A DNA stretch of 59,655 nt from a virus, in the IMG/VR virus record IMGVR_UViG_3300024348_000038, positions 1 to 59,655 of that record; one strand, written 5' to 3'. This document shows, one piece after another, positions 56,438-59,655 of this stretch. Below the pieces are notes generated by a model, which worked only from the letters and a program-made list of their open reading frames with translations, ran no database searches and had not been told where the DNA came from. Each line of letters starts with the position of its first letter. Position 1 is the stretch's first letter. A program made the translations under genes and the position numbers.

Positions 56438-57356
56438 GAGCAAGCAACCAATGCAAAACAAGCACCTCGAACACCCCGAAGATGTCATCCTTAATGGTGA
56501 TCTTTCGGTGCTCGATTGGTTCAGTGCTGATTCTACTATCAGTGTCAAGATGGATGGTGCTCCTGCTATTGTATGGGGCACAAATCCTGAGAATGGTAAG
56601 TTTTTTGTCTGCACGAAAGCAGCATTTAACAAGCAAAAGATTCGTCTTTGCTACAACCAGGATGACATTTTTGCACACTTTGGACATCAACCAAGTGTAA
56701 CTCAAATCCTTACCTTCTGCCTGGATTTCCTGCCCCGCACTAACAATGTGTATCAGGGGGATTGGATTGGTTTCGGAAAGGGTCTTGATACATTCAAACC
56801 CAATACGATTACCTATCGCTTCCCTGAGATTGTGCGTCAGGAGATTATCATTTGTCCTCACACTTACTACACTGGTGAGCGTCTACCTGAAATGGTAGCA
56901 CACCCTATCACCAGCAAGTTTGCAAGCACTAAGAAATGCTTGTTTGTGCAACCTGCAGTGTCCCTGAATCCTTATCGTGAAGATTTGGAGGATGTGTGTA
57001 AGTTTGCCAAGCAAATGAGCACTTTATGTGAGTTTGTGAGTGACCGCAAGGCATCACAAATCAAAAAAGAGATAAATGCCTGCATCCGTGAGGAAAGAGT
57101 CGTTGATGAAGATGAAATTGCAGAAAAATGTGATTGTGATAAGAACCTCATCCGTTTGTGGAAATTGGTGAAGACTATCAAGGATGATTTGTTCATGTTT
57201 ATTCATGAAGAGGATGAGATTGAATGTGAACTCTGGGGAGTGTCAAGTTTCCACGAAGGTTATGTCATCCACAATGATTATGGCATCTTCAAAGTAATTG
57301 ACCGTGAAGTATTCTCTCACGCCAACTTTACGATTGAAAAAAACTGGGTTAAGTAG
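56436..57356 (+). CDS. Ligase-like nucleotidyltransferase (DUF6267-type)
   Basis: 306 residues. KMDGAPAIVWG with K38 is the motif I (KxDG) lysine of covalent nucleotidyltransferases; ENGKFFVCTKAAFNK follows as in DUF6267 proteins. HEGYVI with E274 and FKVIDRE with K286 look like motifs IV and V. So the fold is that of RNA/DNA ligases or capping enzymes, but the C-terminal OB domain is missing. Substrate unknown. Start may be ATG 56436 or 56451. Confidence 0.75.
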   Translation: MSKQPMQNKHLEHPEDVILNGDLSVLDWFSADSTISVKMDGAPAIVWGTNPENGKFFVCTKAAFNKQKIRLCYNQDDIFAHFGHQPSVTQILTFCLDFLPRTNNVYQGDWIGFGKGLDTFKPNTITYRFPEIVRQEIIICPHTYYTGERLPEMVAHPITSKFASTKKCLFVQPAVSLNPYREDLEDVCKFAKQMSTLCEFVSDRKASQIKKEINACIREERVVDEDEIAEKCDCDKNLIRLWKLVKTIKDDLFMFIHEEDEIECELWGVSSFHEGYVIHNDYGIFKVIDREVFSHANFTIEKNWVK

Positions 57357-57367
57357 AGTGAAGTTAG

Positions 57368-57375
57368 CATAAATA
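57368..57375 (+). promoter_or_regulatory. Late-promoter octamer CATAAATA
   Basis: 16 nt upstream of ATG 57392 of the GIY-YIG gene. Confidence 0.5.
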
Positions 57376-57391
57376 ATAGTGATACTGATTT

Positions 57392-58024
57392 ATGCTAATG
57401 TTTCTTTACAAAATAACAAATACTACTAACAATAAGTGTTATGTTGGTTTTACATCAACGACTATAGAAAAAAGATATAAAGAGCACATTAGATGCTCTA
57501 AGTATGCTGATAAGAACCAAAAACTTTATAATGCTATTAGAAAATACGGACCAGAAAACTTTATTGTAGAGCAAATATATCAAGGCGATGATGCTCTACA
57601 AAGAGAAGATGAGTTTATAAAAAAGTATAATGCAGAATACAATATGATTGAAGGTGGAAATAAACCACCATCACAAAAAGGTAACACCTGGAAGTTGAGT
57701 GAAGAAGCAAAAGAAAAACTAAGAAAACCAAAACCACCAAGAACACCAGAACATACAGAAAAAATAGCATCACAACTTCGTGGAAGAAAACAACCAGAAG
57801 ATTTAGTCAAAAAAAGAACGGAAGCGAATGTAAATCCACACAGACCATATGGCAATACAAATAGAGCAAAAAAATATGTTGTTACCTATCCTGATGGATC
57901 TGAACAAGTTGTTTTTAACATAGCAGAATGGGCAAAAGAGAATAATCTTACAAAATCATCAATTTGTCAAGTTTGTAAAGGAGTGAGAGAACATACGAAA
58001 GGGTTTAGATTTCGGTATCAATAA
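57392..58024 (+). CDS. GIY-YIG homing endonuclease (Seg-like)
   Basis: 210 residues from ATG 57392; ATG 57398 is an alternative. FLYKITNTTNNKCYVGFTS with Y-x-G is the GIY-YIG core, RYKEHIRC follows. NUMOD3-like SEEAKEKLRKPKPPRTPEH and KQPEDLVKKRTEAN lie in the middle, and a NUMOD1/IENR1-like end (EWAKENNLTKSSICQVC) binds DNA. A free-standing mobile gene inserted between the nucleotidyltransferase and repeat copy 6. Confidence 0.9.
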   Translation: MLMFLYKITNTTNNKCYVGFTSTTIEKRYKEHIRCSKYADKNQKLYNAIRKYGPENFIVEQIYQGDDALQREDEFIKKYNAEYNMIEGGNKPPSQKGNTWKLSEEAKEKLRKPKPPRTPEHTEKIASQLRGRKQPEDLVKKRTEANVNPHRPYGNTNRAKKYVVTYPDGSEQVVFNIAEWAKENNLTKSSICQVCKGVREHTKGFRFRYQ

Positions 58025-58030
58025 TTTTGA

Positions 58031-58067
58031 ATTAAAGTTACTCACCTCCAAACTGCCTTAATAGTAT
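58031..58067 (+). repeat. 37-nt repeat, copy 6 of 7
   Basis: ATTAAAGTTACTCACCT then CCAAACTGCCTTAATAGTAT. GTG is changed to CTG in this and copy 7. The ATG at 58066 overlaps its end. Confidence 0.9.
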
Positions 58068-58497
58068 GAGCACTCCTACAATGCAAGCACAAGCACAACA
58101 AACTATCGCAGAGAATGTGTATAAGAACACTCTGCTGCTGATTGAAGCACTGAAAGACAATTACCGTCAGTATTCTATTCGCGGTCATCAGCGTTCTTCT
58201 GAGAAAGGTGAGAATGTAGAGTATCACCTTCGCAAGGTTGATGAACTCAAGTCTGGCAAGTGTGACATTGATTATACGGTTGAAACTGGTAAAAAGTATC
58301 ACAAAGTCATCTTTGTGAGTGGTGGCGGTTCCCGCAGTGTTCATTGCTTCATTGATAAGAACACTGGTGAAGTTTACAAGTCTGCAACCTGGCGTAGTCC
58401 TGCTAAAGGTGTTCGTTATGATCTGCGATTGATCAAAGATCGTGAATATCTGCTAGAGAATGCAGATTGGAGCGGTTCATATTTGTATGCTGCTTGA
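58066..58497 (+). CDS. Phage/bacterial conserved protein
   Basis: 143 residues. KVIFVSGGGSRSVHCFIDKNT, EVYKSATWRSPAKGVRYDLRL. The second block I recall from cyanophages and hosts, perhaps a DUF of unknown function. Start ATG 58066 is inside the repeat; ATG 58081 is alternative. Confidence 0.7.
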   Translation: MSTPTMQAQAQQTIAENVYKNTLLLIEALKDNYRQYSIRGHQRSSEKGENVEYHLRKVDELKSGKCDIDYTVETGKKYHKVIFVSGGGSRSVHCFIDKNTGEVYKSATWRSPAKGVRYDLRLIKDREYLLENADWSGSYLYAA

Positions 58498-58526
58498 TTT
58501 ACACACAAACACAAATCTTTCCTAAA

Positions 58527-58754
58527 ATGAACGACACTATCAAAGAATTGACTGTTACAAAATCACTCAAACTTCTGTGCGATGGTTTCAAGAATGACTT
58601 TGCCCAACATCTGTTTGCCGAAATTCAAAATACAGATCTGTTTGAACAAATTGCAAGTGAATTTGTGATGGAAAACATTCCTGTGATTGATGAGGAAACC
58701 CAGATGGAACTTTCGATGATGCTGTTGGAAACCCTGGATATTGTAGCACGATGA
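58527..58754 (+). CDS. Small helical protein
   Basis: 75 residues from ATG 58527 (MNDTIKELTVTKSLKLLCDG...), acidic helices. Overlaps the next gene by 4 nt. Confidence 0.6.
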   Translation: MNDTIKELTVTKSLKLLCDGFKNDFAQHLFAEIQNTDLFEQIASEFVMENIPVIDEETQMELSMMLLETLDIVAR

Positions 58755-59005
58755 CTAACTCCAATCTCTCAAAGATCCGTCCAAAGCTGAGAACATCTGG
58801 CAATGTCACAGGTAACTTTGGACGACCAAAATCTAAGGCAGGTTCATCACTCAATGAGATCGGTGGTGATGGTAACATTGGACTGACACAAGATGAGTAT
58901 TTGAACCGTCTTTATTATGCTTTTGATAACACTGACGACAACAAACTGAAGCAGTTCATTTATACTCAAATCCGCAACATTCACGTTCAGAGAGGTACTT
59001 GGTGA
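58751..59005 (+). CDS. Small protein
   Basis: 84 residues. N-terminal basic/Gly region (PKLRTSGNVTGNFGRPKSK), C-terminal helix (EYLNRLYYAFDNTDDNK). Function unknown. Confidence 0.6.
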   Translation: MTNSNLSKIRPKLRTSGNVTGNFGRPKSKAGSSLNEIGGDGNIGLTQDEYLNRLYYAFDNTDDNKLKQFIYTQIRNIHVQRGTW

Positions 59006-59313
59006 TGGCAACTTGGAGAGCAAAGTGTTGGTTAGGAACTGCATCTGGTTATCAAGAACTCGAAGTTCAATCTAACACAATCACTGGTGCAAAAGAGCAA
59101 CTTGAGAGGATTTATGGTGCAGAACAAGTTGTTAATCTTCGCAAGGTAAGTTCTGGTGGTTCATCATCAGTTTCTGAGAGTGATGTTGGTGGATATGTAA
59201 TCATTGGTGCGATACTGTTTGGTATCTGGTTGATCGTAGAATACTGGTGGATTGCTGTTCCCATCATAGTGCTATCTTCGATTGCTTTGCTATACAATCA
59301 TTTCAACAATTAA
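59005..59313 (+). CDS. Two-helix membrane protein
   Basis: 102 residues from ATG 59005, N-terminal ~45-residue soluble domain (EVQSNTITGAKEQLERIYGA), then two TM segments (GGYVIIGAILFGIWLIVEYW and IAVPIIVLSSIALLY). Such SAM-like plus TM proteins occur in cyanophages. Unknown function. Confidence 0.65.
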   Translation: MATWRAKCWLGTASGYQELEVQSNTITGAKEQLERIYGAEQVVNLRKVSSGGSSSVSESDVGGYVIIGAILFGIWLIVEYWWIAVPIIVLSSIALLYNHFNN

Positions 59314-59345
59314 AGTTACTCACCTCCAAACTGCCTCAATAGTAT
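59309..59345 (+). repeat. 37-nt repeat, copy 7 of 7
   Basis: ATTAAAGTTACTCACCT then CCAAACTGCCTCAATAGTAT. It overlaps the preceding stop and the ATG of the gene at 59344. Confidence 0.9.
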
Positions 59346-59583
59346 GAGCACTAACATCGTTTCCGAAATCTACTCCTACCACACCGATTGGAAGGAAGGC
59401 AAAGTCAATCAAATGTGGATTGAGCAAATCACTGATAAAGAGTGTGACAATCTCTATGTTGCTGTTGCACACAATCCTCGCAATGGTTCCACAATGGAGA
59501 TGAGCAACCCTCGCACATCTTACCACGAAACTCTAAATTGGGTTCGCGGTTTCTGCGGCACTTTTTGCATCCTTCCTGCCTGA
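59344..59583 (+). CDS. Small protein
   Basis: 79 residues (MSTNIVSEIYSYHTDWKEGK...). NLYVAVAHNPRNGSTMEMSN and a Cys/Phe-rich end (RGFCGTFCILPA). Start ATG lies within repeat copy 7 and no closer internal ATG is suitable. Confidence 0.6.
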   Translation: MSTNIVSEIYSYHTDWKEGKVNQMWIEQITDKECDNLYVAVAHNPRNGSTMEMSNPRTSYHETLNWVRGFCGTFCILPA

Positions 59584-59620
59584 TTGGCAATCAACAACTA
59601 ACCAACAACAAAAACTGATT

Positions 59621-59655
59621 ATGACTACCAAAACTTGGGTTGTTAAACTTGAAAT
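59621..59655 (+). CDS. Start of a gene truncated by the window end
   Basis: ATG 59621 begins an open frame (MTTKTWVVKLE) that runs off the window. No more can be said. Confidence 0.5.
   Translation, partial: MTTKTWVVKLE

Noticed and set aside
1-59655. Photosynthesis genes (psbA, psbD, hli), integrase, or S74 fibre chaperones
   Set aside because: Looked for in the translated genes and not found.

Overview
The window is a low-GC, almost fully coding stretch of a tailed-phage genome. It most resembles a T4-like marine myovirus of the cyanophage type. This assignment rests on four things. (1) The left end carries T4-type baseplate genes: a hub-like protein, a gp5-type OB-fold hub, and a spike-like beta-repeat protein. 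(2) Many structural genes are preceded by an octamer NATAAATA, the T4-type late promoter. (3) Three proteins have N-termini that look like T4 capsid-targeting sequences ending in an (L/I)xE prohead-protease site. (4) Many small proteins look like cyanophage conserved hypotheticals known to me from memory; no search was run. No photosynthesis, replication or capsid genes lie in the window, so the host is not proven.

Layout. 1-6.8 kb: baseplate and tail-tip genes. 6.8-8.9 kb: tRNA-Leu(TAA), tRNA-Thr(TGT), tiny genes and a Mom-like acyltransferase. 8.9-32.6 kb: a very large fibre and adhesin region with a 1999-residue beta-helix protein, several mosaic fibres, a collagen-like fibre, three glycine-rich adhesin-like proteins and small accessory proteins. 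One of these small genes (14892-15200) is on the minus strand and is driven from a palindromic, bidirectional late promoter. 32.6-36.6 kb: a cassette with its own consensus sigma70 promoter encoding two 2OG-Fe(II) oxygenases, a beta-propeller glycosidase/phosphorylase-like protein, a TPR plus FkbM methyltransferase protein and a small DQL-motif protein. 36.6-49.6 kb: about 44 short genes that mostly overlap at ATGA-type junctions. They include an RlpA-like protein, a secreted protein, an AbrB-tailed protein, a ParB-like protein next to a Dam methylase, and an SPFH-like membrane gene group. 49.9-53.6 kb: three late-promoter genes for putative packaged internal proteins. 53.7-59.7 kb: an SF2 helicase, a ligase-like nucleotidyltransferase, a GIY-YIG homing endonuclease and small genes.

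Regulation. Three promoter classes can be seen. T4-type late octamers sit in front of virion genes. Sigma70-like promoters are repeatedly embedded in RNA hairpins, with the -35 box in the loop or stem and the -10 box just after it. A 37-nt repeat occurs in seven copies, only between 46.8 and 59.3 kb and always immediately upstream of a gene, and probably marks another transcription class. Together they suggest that the right half is expressed early or middle and the left half late, with the capsid-targeted proteins as a late island in the right half.

Most noteworthy: the 7-copy repeat, the hairpin-embedded promoters, the three capsid-targeted proteins, the bidirectional late promoter with its minus-strand fibre-type gene, and the hydroxylase/sugar/methyltransferase cassette behind the fibres.
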